This document shows, one piece after another, positions 8,158 to 14,893 of a stretch of DNA of 25,888 bases. Each line of letters opens with the position of its first letter. The stretch's first letter is position 1. Location of the stretch: IMG/VR virus record IMGVR_UViG_3300027233_000018, positions 1 to 25,888 of that record; one strand, 5' to 3'. The notes under the pieces are model-generated. The model was not told the DNA's origin, searched no databases, and saw only the letters and a list, made by a program, of their open reading frames with translations. Source of the stretch: a virus. A program made the translations under genes and the position numbers.

Positions 8158-10032
8158 ATGCCTGCACTGTGGCCCAAATTTATTCCTGAACTCGCTAATA
8201 CAATAATGAGTCAGCAGTTTACTAAACCAGGTGGAGCGATACTTTCATATCCACTGCCAAAGGTTGGAACTGATCAAGTGCCTATATTTCCCCCATCCGG
8301 AGACTTAATAAAATCTATTGCTCCTGGAAATCCTATCAATGGACAATTAACTACGAATCCTGCAGGGATGATAAACGCTATTAATCTTGCACCACTAAGT
8401 GGACGTTATGATTTTGGTAAAGCAGTTGCTCAACATTATATTGATGCAGTAAAAGGAGCACCAAAAGCTCAAACTCCTTTCGGAGCGTTCCATGCTAATA
8501 ATGGTCTTGCTGAATTAATATTAAAAGAGGGTTATGGTATTGCGTTCGAGCGATTATTAAAAGAGGGAGATATACCTCTAATGGACCAATATGATGAAGA
8601 TGGTAATCTAACAGAAATGGGTAAAGAATCTCATCCTGCATACGCTGACTTTTGTCCAGATGTTGATGCTCCGCCAGATGAAGAGGAGTTAGCAGAAATG
8701 AGAAAGAAGAATGATTTAGCATTTAATAAGTTTGTTGATTCTAAAAAAACAGAATATAATTTACATAAGTTTAGATTCTTTCAATTCCCATGTCTTTTAG
8801 GCGGAGAGTCTCAATCAGATCTAGAAAAGATATTTGCATCTAGACTTTTACAACAGTTTGAAAGAATTACAAATAGAACTACTAAGTGGGAATTCTATAT
8901 CTGGGTAGCATGTCTTGGTAAAGAAAATTATAGCAACTCTAGTGGTTTTGGAGGCGGGTGGTCAGGTATGCCTTATCCAAATATAAACACACAGGCAAGA
9001 ACAGATATTAATGCTGCCGGATATGATTGGAGAAAACTAGCAGATAATGTAAGTAAGTTAGTTACTGATGCTATTTTAGAAGTACATCCTGAAAGAGAAA
9101 CTAATACATCGATGTTTTTTAACACCTCTGTTTTAAAGAGGAGAATTAAAGCCGATCCTTCCGGACCAATTACATTACCACATAATTTAGAATGTCCACT
9201 AAATGAATATAAGATACAAGTACCTTATGATTTTGAACATAGCCCACCGGAAAACCCAAGTGCTAGACCGAAAGTTTTAACATCAAATGTTGTGGCTACT
9301 TTTAGCTGGTACCCAAATAAAAGGACTGGTTCATTTAGTATAAGTAATGCAAATGATCCCCCGATAATCACGAATGCGCCAAAATTTACTAAGACTGAGA
9401 ATTGGGTAAAATCAAAATATGAAAACGATGAGTGGAAAAACCATTGGAGAAAAGTGCCTGCAAATAAACTAGCGGCGGCTGCTCAAAAGCCAGATGCGCA
9501 AGCAGCATTTTTTGAAATTGATCCTAAGCCAGAAGGTACTCTATTTAAATTTGAATATCATAAAGCTAAATGTGCTAAAGAGGCAGCGGCAGCATGTGAA
9601 GAAGATGCGGCAGCAGTCGATCACCCATTTGAACCAAGTGGCACTACGCCTGGTGGTAAATCTTTTAGTGGAGATCCGTATGAAATGATGGCAAAAGTAA
9701 CAATAGCTTATTGGTATGCTTGTATTGTTAAACCATTCGGTCCAATGCCAGCAGCTCTACCAGCAATGATTAACGCTCCATTAGGAGGTTTATACATTCC
9801 AATCTATTATGGAAGTGCAAATAGACTTGCTAACAATTTAAGAAAGGCATGGAATACCGGTAAAGTCTTTAATAAAGTACCTATGACTCAACCGCCAGCA
9901 TTTGCAACATCCACAGCAGTTGCAGGAGCTTATGCCCTGCATCTACTTGAATTTAAACTATTATATCTTGGTGGTATTCCAACACCAGTCGGTCCAGTGC
10001 CGATGGTTGGTTTTGTACCGGTGGTATTTTAA
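8158..10032 (+). CDS. large structural protein of unknown role, downstream of the spike
   Basis: A 624-residue protein I cannot assign to a family. It starts two bases after the spike gene, behind ATAAATAACT, so it is probably co-translated with it. The N-terminus (MPALWPKFIPELANTIM) and residues 80-130 look helical. Residues about 140-200 are acidic and helical (PPDEEELAEMRKKND). The centre (210-410) is aromatic and beta-rich. An Ala/Lys/Cys-rich helical part follows at about 468-500 (CAKEAAAACEED). The C-terminal 110 residues are hydrophobic and Pro/Gly-rich, ending in PTPVGPVPMVGFVPVVF, which could be a tip or an insertion into another subunit. Position suggests a baseplate hub or tail-tip component. 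Its stop codon overlaps that of the convergent gene on the other strand (TTAA, 10029-10032). Confidence 0.55.
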   Translation: MPALWPKFIPELANTIMSQQFTKPGGAILSYPLPKVGTDQVPIFPPSGDLIKSIAPGNPINGQLTTNPAGMINAINLAPLSGRYDFGKAVAQHYIDAVKGAPKAQTPFGAFHANNGLAELILKEGYGIAFERLLKEGDIPLMDQYDEDGNLTEMGKESHPAYADFCPDVDAPPDEEELAEMRKKNDLAFNKFVDSKKTEYNLHKFRFFQFPCLLGGESQSDLEKIFASRLLQQFERITNRTTKWEFYIWVACLGKENYSNSSGFGGGWSGMPYPNINTQARTDINAAGYDWRKLADNVSKLVTDAILEVHPERETNTSMFFNTSVLKRRIKADPSGPITLPHNLECPLNEYKIQVPYDFEHSPPENPSARPKVLTSNVVATFSWYPNKRTGSFSISNANDPPIITNAPKFTKTENWVKSKYENDEWKNHWRKVPANKLAAAAQKPDAQAAFFEIDPKPEGTLFKFEYHKAKCAKEAAAACEEDAAAVDHPFEPSGTTPGGKSFSGDPYEMMAKVTIAYWYACIVKPFGPMPAALPAMINAPLGGLYIPIYYGSANRLANNLRKAWNTGKVFNKVPMTQPPAFATSTAVAGAYALHLLEFKLLYLGGIPTPVGPVPMVGFVPVVF

Positions 10033-10427
10033 CCCCAGTCTTTTTCGAAGGTATACCAATGGTCTGCAGACGCACAGTCCCTACAAGCATCGGCAACAAG
10101 TGTTACCTTATCTTTCATTGTTAACATCGGTAGAATGGCTCCTACGTGCATCTCGATTAACTCACTTGTCGGGAGATATTCAGCCACGTGTCCTGCTATT
10201 CCAGTAATAAGTCGGTATGCATTATCTTCTACAGAATTAAATCTAGTACCTTGGTGATAATCCACATTAGGATCTGTAGTTGCTAGTTCCCATAGTTTTT
10301 CAATACCGATAAGATCTCTAACTTCTTGACAAATCCCTTGGATTGCATCCTTGTGTTTAAGAACTGCCTGGTAACCGGAGCCACCGACTCCATTACATGT
10401 TACTTCATTTACATTAAATTTACTCAT
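10029..10427 (-). CDS. hypothetical protein, 132 aa, antisense to the structural operon
   Basis: The - strand frame reads from ATG at 10427 to TAA at 10029-10031. It is a soluble protein, predicted mainly helical (residues 20-110), with three Cys and two His near the ends (CNGVGGSG at 11-18; CRDCASADHW at 115-124). I do not recognise the family, and CRDC alone is too short to call a zinc site. It is believed real because it begins behind the same 52-bp cassette that precedes the neighbouring - strand gene, has an A-rich leader (AAAACAAAAAAAT) and occupies otherwise gene-free DNA. The shorter + strand frame across it has no leader and a poor composition. It lies convergent with the 624-residue structural gene, the two stops sharing TTAA. 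Confidence 0.72.
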   Translation of the reverse strand: MSKFNVNEVTCNGVGGSGYQAVLKHKDAIQGICQEVRDLIGIEKLWELATTDPNVDYHQGTRFNSVEDNAYRLITGIAGHVAEYLPTSELIEMHVGAILPMLTMKDKVTLVADACRDCASADHWYTFEKDWG

Positions 10428-10432
10428 ATTTT

Positions 10433-10484
10433 TTTGTTTTTAATTACAGTACTAATATACGAAAAATAATTGACATAAAAAAAT
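10433..10484 (-). promoter_or_regulatory. 52-bp repeated promoter/leader cassette, copy 1
   Basis: These 52 bases are identical to 10860-10911. Read on the - strand the cassette ends 5 bases before the ATG of the 132-residue gene. It contains TATATTAG (complement of 10452-10459), one mismatch from the Bacteroidota -7 box TAnnTTTG; I see no clear -33 TTTG element at the usual distance. The last 20 bases (TACTGTAATTAAAAACAAA and adjoining) would form an A-rich leader. The perfect identity, outside coding sequence, speaks for recent copying or strong selection. Confidence 0.6.
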
Positions 10485-10494
10485 CTAGAGGCAA

Positions 10495-10857
10495 TTATTT
10501 TGCAGTAACTAGCAAAGTTTTTTTAGCCTTGATGTGTTTACAATCTCCTCTAAAGAAATTCATTGCCGGGCAATTACAACCCCATGCTCCATTTGCCTCA
10601 GTAACTTCATAGAATTTACCAGGTTTAGAAGACTCTACTTTCCACGTCTTAGCTTTAACTTTAGCTTTAGTAACTACGGGTGTTGGTTTTGGTTTTACTA
10701 TTTTAGCACTCTTGTCAAATTTGATTTGATCTCTAGTAGTTCCTTTAGGTATTGGATGCCATCCTGGACAGACATAAGATTTATCCATTAGATTTACTAT
10801 CGCGAATACGTCACCGTAACAGTGATCTTGCGGGAATGTATATGTTTTATCTGACAT
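10495..10857 (-). CDS. small SWIM-type zinc-finger protein, 120 aa
   Basis: Read on the - strand from ATG at 10857. The C-terminal third (residues about 71-113) matches the SWIM zinc-finger pattern CxCx(n)CxH: KFYEVTEANGAWGCNCPAMN followed by FFRGDCKHIKA, with Cys-Asn-Cys, then Cys-Lys-His. SWIM domains bind DNA or protein partners and occur in bacterial, viral and eukaryotic proteins. The N-terminal half (1-45) carries two further Cys and a His (CYGDVF, CPGWHPIP). A basic linker (residues 50-70, Lys/Pro/Val-rich) connects the two. It has its own copy of the 52-bp upstream cassette and is followed by the 132-residue gene, so the pair may be co-regulated. A role in regulation or host interaction is inferred; the target is unknown. 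Confidence 0.75.
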   Translation of the reverse strand: MSDKTYTFPQDHCYGDVFAIVNLMDKSYVCPGWHPIPKGTTRDQIKFDKSAKIVKPKPTPVVTKAKVKAKTWKVESSKPGKFYEVTEANGAWGCNCPAMNFFRGDCKHIKAKKTLLVTAK

Positions 10858-10859
10858 AG

Positions 10860-10911
10860 TTTGTTTTTAATTACAGTACTAATATACGAAAAATAATTGA
10901 CATAAAAAAAT
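10860..10911 (-). promoter_or_regulatory. 52-bp repeated promoter/leader cassette, copy 2
   Basis: Identical to 10433-10484. On the - strand it ends 2 bases before the ATG of the SWIM gene. The candidate -7 box TATATTAG is the complement of 10879-10886. Because the same cassette stands before both - strand genes, it most likely contains promoter and leader. An operator or an origin-like function cannot be excluded from sequence alone. Confidence 0.6.
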
Positions 10912-10950
10912 TATTTGGTATTTATTTTGTAAGAAAAGCCAACTCTTTTG

Positions 10951-10963
10951 AGCTAGATAAATA
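10951..10963 (+). promoter_or_regulatory. A/T leader AGCTAGATAAATA before the zincin-like gene
   Basis: Second copy of the 13-base sequence seen at 5882-5894. It extends into ATAAATAACT (10957-10966), which is also found directly before the starts at 8158 and 15258. It lies in the 112-base gap between the divergent SWIM gene and the + strand gene at 10970. The gap also holds the second 52-bp cassette; the rest shows only A/T-rich sequence. Confidence 0.4.
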
Positions 10964-10969
10964 ACTTAT

Positions 10970-11332
10970 ATGAAAACACCTATTATTAAGTACAGTGATA
11001 AATTTTTAAACAGCATCAGCTGGTTTATGAAAGTTGGTGGTATTACTCTTTGGCCGTTTGTTGTTTTAAGAGAACGATATAATGTACCGAATGCTGATTA
11101 TGGTAAGAGAATTGTTAATCACGAATCTATCCACATTAAGCAACAAGAAGAATTATTAGTTATACCATTTTATATTTTGTATATTATTGAGTGGTTTATT
11201 AAGCTATTCTTTTATGGCAAAGATGCATACTATAATATCTCGTTTGAAAGAGAGGCTTATAGCAATGAATATGATTATGAATACCTTGAAAATAGGAAAA
11301 AGTACGCATGGATAAAACGTGTGGTTAAGTAG
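10970..11332 (+). CDS. small membrane-associated zincin-like (HExxH-type) protein, 120 aa
   Basis: A 120-residue protein with NHESIHIKQQEELL at residues 44-57, an HExxH zincin motif (HESIH) followed by FEREAYSNEYD (residues 90-100), whose Glu could be the third zinc ligand. Between them, residues about 58-76 (VIPFYILYIIEWFIKLFFY) are hydrophobic enough to span or lie in a membrane. Small proteins with HExIHxxQQ, a hydrophobic helix and FEREAY are, as far as I recall, common in Bacteroidota genomes, usually unannotated. Such a zinc metallopeptidase could process a host envelope or phage protein, but substrate and activity are inference. It is divergent from the SWIM gene and opens the + strand part of the island. 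The start at 10970 follows the AGCTAGATAAATA leader. Confidence 0.65.
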   Translation: MKTPIIKYSDKFLNSISWFMKVGGITLWPFVVLRERYNVPNADYGKRIVNHESIHIKQQEELLVIPFYILYIIEWFIKLFFYGKDAYYNISFEREAYSNEYDYEYLENRKKYAWIKRVVK

Positions 11333-11340
11333 ATATATAA
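11331..11340 (+). promoter_or_regulatory. candidate late promoter element AGATATATAA
   Basis: Overlaps the end of the zincin-like gene and lies about 30 bases before the ATG of the S1-like gene. It resembles the elements at 1538 and 12679. A second A-rich tract (TTTTAAATAAAAAATAA) directly precedes the ATG and would act as translation leader. Confidence 0.35.
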
Positions 11341-11369
11341 TATGTTAATACCTTTTAAATAAAAAATAA

Positions 11370-12662
11370 ATGTCAGACAAAAAAAGACGAAGAATTAATT
11401 CTTCAGCCCCAGAGGCAAACACAGTAGAACTAGTTCAAACAGTTCAAAACCCAAACAACCAGGAAGAAGTAAAAATAGAAACAAAGATCGAAGATGACGG
11501 TCCGGACTATTTACTACCAGATGGAGAATTCGATTGGAACGCGTACGAGGCAACCTGCCCAACAAGAACGCGAAAAGCAAATCCACATATTAAAACCAAA
11601 AACGGAGATAAAGTATTCTCTCGTGAGTCTTATGCTCAAGAGTTATATGATCTCATGGAAGGTACTAATGCATGTGACATCATACCTCAATTATTTATAG
11701 GTGAGATTCATGAAGGTATCATTTATGCAGTGGACCAAGAATATATCACGGTAGATATTAAATATAGAGAGTTAGTCTATATTAAAGCTAATAAGGAATC
11801 AGATGAGGTTAGGCAAATGCTTCCAGGGCAAGAAACTGCAGTTTTAATTACAGAAACTAAAGGTACATTAACTGGTACTATTACTGGTGGTGTAAAACAT
11901 AAAACATTCATGGATCTTAGAGCTGCGATCGACGAAGGCAATACTGCTTGGATCGGTACAGTAAATAACATGATTGAAAATGGTGGTTATATTGTAAAAG
12001 TACAAGGCGTAGATTGCTTTATGCCAGGATCACTTGCAGGTATTAATAAATTATCAGACTTTAGTTCTATCGTTGGAGAAGAATTATATGTTGTTCCAGT
12101 AAGTTTCTCACCAGATAGAGGTACGTTAGTGGTTTCACATAGAAAATATTTACAAGCTCTAATACCGAGTCAAATTAATGAATTAAAAGAAACTCTTGAT
12201 GAACCTAAATCCGGTTTAGTTACAGGTACTGCAAAATATGGAGTATTTGTTGAATTCAATAAATGTTTAACTGGTATGATTCATACAAATGAACTTGATG
12301 AAGCAACATCTGCAAGATTTAAATCTAGAGACATTAAGCCAGGGGAGCCAATTGAATTCTTTGTAAAAGATATTATTACTAATAATAAAATTACATTAAC
12401 TCAAAAGGAAACTACTACAGCTAATCCATGGATCAATATATCAACTAGGTATCAAATACCTTCGGTTATTAAGGCTAAAATTAAGACTAAAAAAGAATAT
12501 GGAGTCTTTGTAAATATTGAAGATGGTGTAACTGGGTTACTGCATGTAAGTGAATTACCTGGTGATACATTAGATAACTATATGGTTGGTGATGAGATCG
12601 AAGTACAAATTACTAGGATTGATGAGGACTCCATGAAGGTGTTTCTTAAACTACCCCAATAA
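11370..12662 (+). CDS. ribosomal protein S1-like protein with four S1 RNA-binding domains
   Basis: A 430-residue protein with four S1 (OB-fold) repeats: about residues 107-172, 188-258, 279-347 and 362-429. The last two are the most typical, with SGLVTGTAKYGVFVEF and CLTGMIHTNEL, then KAKIKTKKEYGVFVNIEDGV and TGLLHVSELP. Residues 1-45 are basic then acidic and disordered. GEFDWNAYE (52-60) resembles the N-terminus of Bacteroidota S1, suggesting capture from a host. Cellular S1 binds mRNA leaders on the 30S subunit; E. coli S1 has six repeats and 557 residues, so this version is shorter. It probably binds RNA; helping ribosomes onto phage messages, or acting as a decoy or replicase factor, are inferences. 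It stands alone in the island behind AGATATATAA, 53 bases before the amidoligase gene. Confidence 0.85.
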   Translation: MSDKKRRRINSSAPEANTVELVQTVQNPNNQEEVKIETKIEDDGPDYLLPDGEFDWNAYEATCPTRTRKANPHIKTKNGDKVFSRESYAQELYDLMEGTNACDIIPQLFIGEIHEGIIYAVDQEYITVDIKYRELVYIKANKESDEVRQMLPGQETAVLITETKGTLTGTITGGVKHKTFMDLRAAIDEGNTAWIGTVNNMIENGGYIVKVQGVDCFMPGSLAGINKLSDFSSIVGEELYVVPVSFSPDRGTLVVSHRKYLQALIPSQINELKETLDEPKSGLVTGTAKYGVFVEFNKCLTGMIHTNELDEATSARFKSRDIKPGEPIEFFVKDIITNNKITLTQKETTTANPWINISTRYQIPSVIKAKIKTKKEYGVFVNIEDGVTGLLHVSELPGDTLDNYMVGDEIEVQITRIDEDSMKVFLKLPQ

Positions 12663-12678
12663 CTATTGCCACAGAGTT

Positions 12679-12690
12679 TGATATATATTG
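12679..12690 (+). promoter_or_regulatory. candidate late promoter element TGATATATATTG
   Basis: Lies in the 53-base gap between the S1-like and amidoligase-like genes, about 25 bases before the ATG. It shares GATATATA with the elements at 1538 and 11331. TATATTG within it also partly resembles the Bacteroidota -7 box TAnnTTTG. Evidence is limited to recurrence and position. Confidence 0.35.
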
Positions 12691-12715
12691 AAAAGTAATA
12701 TCATACTCTTAATTA

Positions 12716-14029
12716 ATGCAAAAGTTAAAAAGTAATTCAACAAGGCACGAAGTACTGAATGCCAGTCAAATGGGAATCGAATTTGAGTTCTATTCTAACC
12801 TAGAACTTGAAGAGACGCAAAAGTCTGTATCTAAACTATTAAATAGAAAGATACAACTAGAAGAAAAAGCCCATTCTGACTTTGTACCATCTGCAGATGT
12901 GTTTAAGATGGAACCAGATATGTCTGGTGGCGCAGGACTAATTGAACTTGTGACTGGCCCGATGCCTTATAGGAGTGCCAGATTAGTTATTATTCAAATG
13001 TTAGGGTGGATTCGTGAAAACGGGTACACATCTGATCGAGCATCGATCCACCTTAATATGTCCTTTAATCCTGATTATTTAGAAAAACCAAATATGATAC
13101 AACACATGGACGTGTTGAAATTTATACTTGAGTTTGATGAATCTAGGGTATATAAGTATTTCCCTGGCAGAGAGAATTCTACTTATGCAAAATCTATTAA
13201 ATGGATAATGCCTAAACATGAAGCCTTTTATTACAACGCAGATTTAATTAATAAGGATAACTTTACATTTGCCAACACTAAATATTATGGTATTAACTTT
13301 GAAAAGGCTCAAAGTAATTATTTAGAATTTAGATATATTGGTGGTAAAGATTATGAAAAGAAACAAGAGGATATTCTAACGTTAGCCGATAGATTTATAT
13401 TAGCAATATTTAGATCTTGTAGAGATCCTAGGTTTACAGATGCTAATAAAATAGAGTTACAACGTATTTTAAGAAAGAACGAACCCCTAATGGCGATGTT
13501 AAAAGACTATACCGCCGTAAATAAGCATTGGCCTAAGATAGATATATTAGTAGATTTACAATCAGATCCTACGGTAATTAACGTACAATGGGATAGGTTT
13601 AAACATAAAGTATTAGATTTACTATCAAACGGTACAATGGAAGAGGGAATTATTAACTACGATTCAGATTATTCTACAGTTCAAGTTAAAGATGGTAGGT
13701 TTAAAACTGCATATTTATTAGATGGTTTTGAATTTATAGACTGTGAACTATCAGGTAATATTGAAAACTCAGCAATATATGGAGGGGATATAAAAGGAGC
13801 ACAAGTCCTAAGATCTCAAATATATAAAGGATGTGCAGTTATAGATTCTAAAATAGAATCTTGTTTTGTGCATGGTAGTGTAGAAGTTAAAAACTGTTTT
13901 GTTTTTGGAAGAGATGGTATCTTTAAAGGCAGAATGGAAGGAGGCATCTTTAGAGAAGGCGGTATGGGACCTCATGCCAGAATCTCAGATGAAACCGAAG
14001 TTGTGGTAAGTAAAAAAATAAAATCATAA
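12716..14029 (+). CDS. amidoligase-like enzyme with C-terminal beta-helix-like repeats
   Basis: A 437-residue protein. Residues 19-27 (MGIEFEFYS) match the opening GxExEf motif of the COOH-NH2 amidoligase family, which has a glutamine-synthetase-like fold and uses ATP to form amide bonds. Further hallmarks follow: EPDMSGGAGLIELVTGPMPY (66-85), DRASIHLNMSFN (107-118) and YLEFRYIGGKDYEKKQ (202-217), matching the D.S, ElvTgP, HxN and E.R positions of these enzymes. Residues 240-305 are helical. Residues about 310-412 are a series of short strands with regular turns (FEFIDCELSGN, NSAIYGGDIKG, SQIYKGCAVIDSKI, GSVEVKNCFVFG), resembling a beta-helix. Substrate unknown: modification of a peptide, cell-wall peptide or virion protein is possible. 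The next gene starts one base after its stop, so it may be expressed with structural genes. The amidoligase call is good, activity unproven. Confidence 0.7.
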   Translation: MQKLKSNSTRHEVLNASQMGIEFEFYSNLELEETQKSVSKLLNRKIQLEEKAHSDFVPSADVFKMEPDMSGGAGLIELVTGPMPYRSARLVIIQMLGWIRENGYTSDRASIHLNMSFNPDYLEKPNMIQHMDVLKFILEFDESRVYKYFPGRENSTYAKSIKWIMPKHEAFYYNADLINKDNFTFANTKYYGINFEKAQSNYLEFRYIGGKDYEKKQEDILTLADRFILAIFRSCRDPRFTDANKIELQRILRKNEPLMAMLKDYTAVNKHWPKIDILVDLQSDPTVINVQWDRFKHKVLDLLSNGTMEEGIINYDSDYSTVQVKDGRFKTAYLLDGFEFIDCELSGNIENSAIYGGDIKGAQVLRSQIYKGCAVIDSKIESCFVHGSVEVKNCFVFGRDGIFKGRMEGGIFREGGMGPHARISDETEVVVSKKIKS

Positions 14030-14030
14030 A

Positions 14031-14873
14031 ATGAGTGAAATTAGAAGCGGCAATGAAAATAACTTAAACGTTGGAAGAAGTTTCGGCGATGGTTGTTTAA
14101 ACGCATTTTTACAAGAGCTTGGTGATGAGCTAACTGGAGCATGTATGGTCCCAGTAAATTTACCACAGAGAGAAATAGTGAATATTATTAAAAGAGCTAA
14201 GAAATGGTTCTATAAACAATATGAAGATTCTGTACTAGAAAATTATTATCATATACCAAATGCTGTGTTTAGCAGTGAATATTTTAAAAAGAATAGAACA
14301 TTAAATTTACCTGGAGCAAGTGAAGATGGATCTGGGTCTGTATTTTCAGTATTTGGAGTACACGATATTGCATCTGGTTTTGGTTCAACCGGTGGTGGAT
14401 TAGATGTTAGATTTCAAAGCGGTGGAGACTTTGCAGTAGAGAAGATGTTATTCAGAGGAATGTACGACGGATCTGGAGCAGCAGAATCTGCAGAAGAATT
14501 AGAATATTATGTACTAAATCAGTCTTTAGCAGATATGGCTAGACAGATTTTAGAAAACCCAATTTCTTTTCAATACTCTAGACTGACTGGAGAGCTAAAG
14601 ATAATGGGAGATACTCCGAAGGGAGATCTGATACTTGATGTGTACGAAACGATTCCGGATTGTGCACTATTTGACGACGAAATCTTTTTTAGATATTGTT
14701 CTGCTAAGATTAAGCAATCACTAGGCGCTAAGCTTGGTATTTTTAAGTTTGCATTACCTGGTAATGTGGAATTCGACTACGACGCAATAAAAGACATGGG
14801 AGACACCGAATTAGAGTCAATTATTGAGGAGATAAAGGGAGACGAAGGAGTGGACTGGATGTTTCACTCATAA
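14031..14873 (+). CDS. putative virion structural (connector/neck or baseplate) protein, 280 aa
   Basis: A 280-residue protein starting one base after the amidoligase stop. Residues 47-75 contain REIVNIIKRAKKWFYKQYED, an amphipathic helix with aromatic residues, followed by a Gly/Ser-rich loop region (95-145). A second helix (160-180, LADMARQILENP) precedes SFQYSRLTGELKIMGDTPKG (residues 181-200), a strand pair often seen in head-tail connector and neck-type proteins. The C-terminus is acidic. Size (T4 gp14 has 256 residues) and the place before gp25 and gp6 suggest a structural role; a neck protein is one option, a baseplate component another. I could not confirm either. There is no enzyme motif. 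Confidence 0.5.
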   Translation: MSEIRSGNENNLNVGRSFGDGCLNAFLQELGDELTGACMVPVNLPQREIVNIIKRAKKWFYKQYEDSVLENYYHIPNAVFSSEYFKKNRTLNLPGASEDGSGSVFSVFGVHDIASGFGSTGGGLDVRFQSGGDFAVEKMLFRGMYDGSGAAESAEELEYYVLNQSLADMARQILENPISFQYSRLTGELKIMGDTPKGDLILDVYETIPDCALFDDEIFFRYCSAKIKQSLGAKLGIFKFALPGNVEFDYDAIKDMGDTELESIIEEIKGDEGVDWMFHS

Positions 14874-14893
14874 AAAGTAGAATACATATATAA

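Larger units (their letters stand above)
10433..10911. repeat. pair of perfect 52-bp direct repeats flanking the SWIM gene
   Basis: Copy 1 is 10433-10484 and copy 2 is 10860-10911, in the same orientation and 375 bases apart. Identity stops abruptly at both ends (T versus G on one side, C versus T on the other). The two copies bracket the SWIM-domain gene exactly, so the unit of one repeat plus one gene looks like a cassette that could be duplicated, gained or lost by recombination between repeats. Confidence 0.85.

Noticed and set aside
9902-10207. + strand frame of 101 codons running past the end of the 624-residue gene
   Set aside because: It lies out of frame in the structural gene and antisense to the 132-residue gene, has no A-rich leader and an implausible composition.
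10534-10791. + strand frame of 85 codons
   Set aside because: Antisense to the SWIM-finger gene, whose zinc ligands, leader and repeated cassette make the - strand frame the real one.
10897-10924. TTGACA followed 16 bases later by TATTTA on the + strand, resembling a sigma-70 promoter
   Set aside because: TTGACA belongs to the 52-bp repeat, the other copy has no matching -10 box, and Bacteroidota sigma factors do not favour TTGACA.
12680-12702. Inverted repeat GATAT ... ATATC as a terminator before the amidoligase gene
   Set aside because: Only five A/T pairs with no G+C-rich stem or T tract; expected by chance in such DNA.
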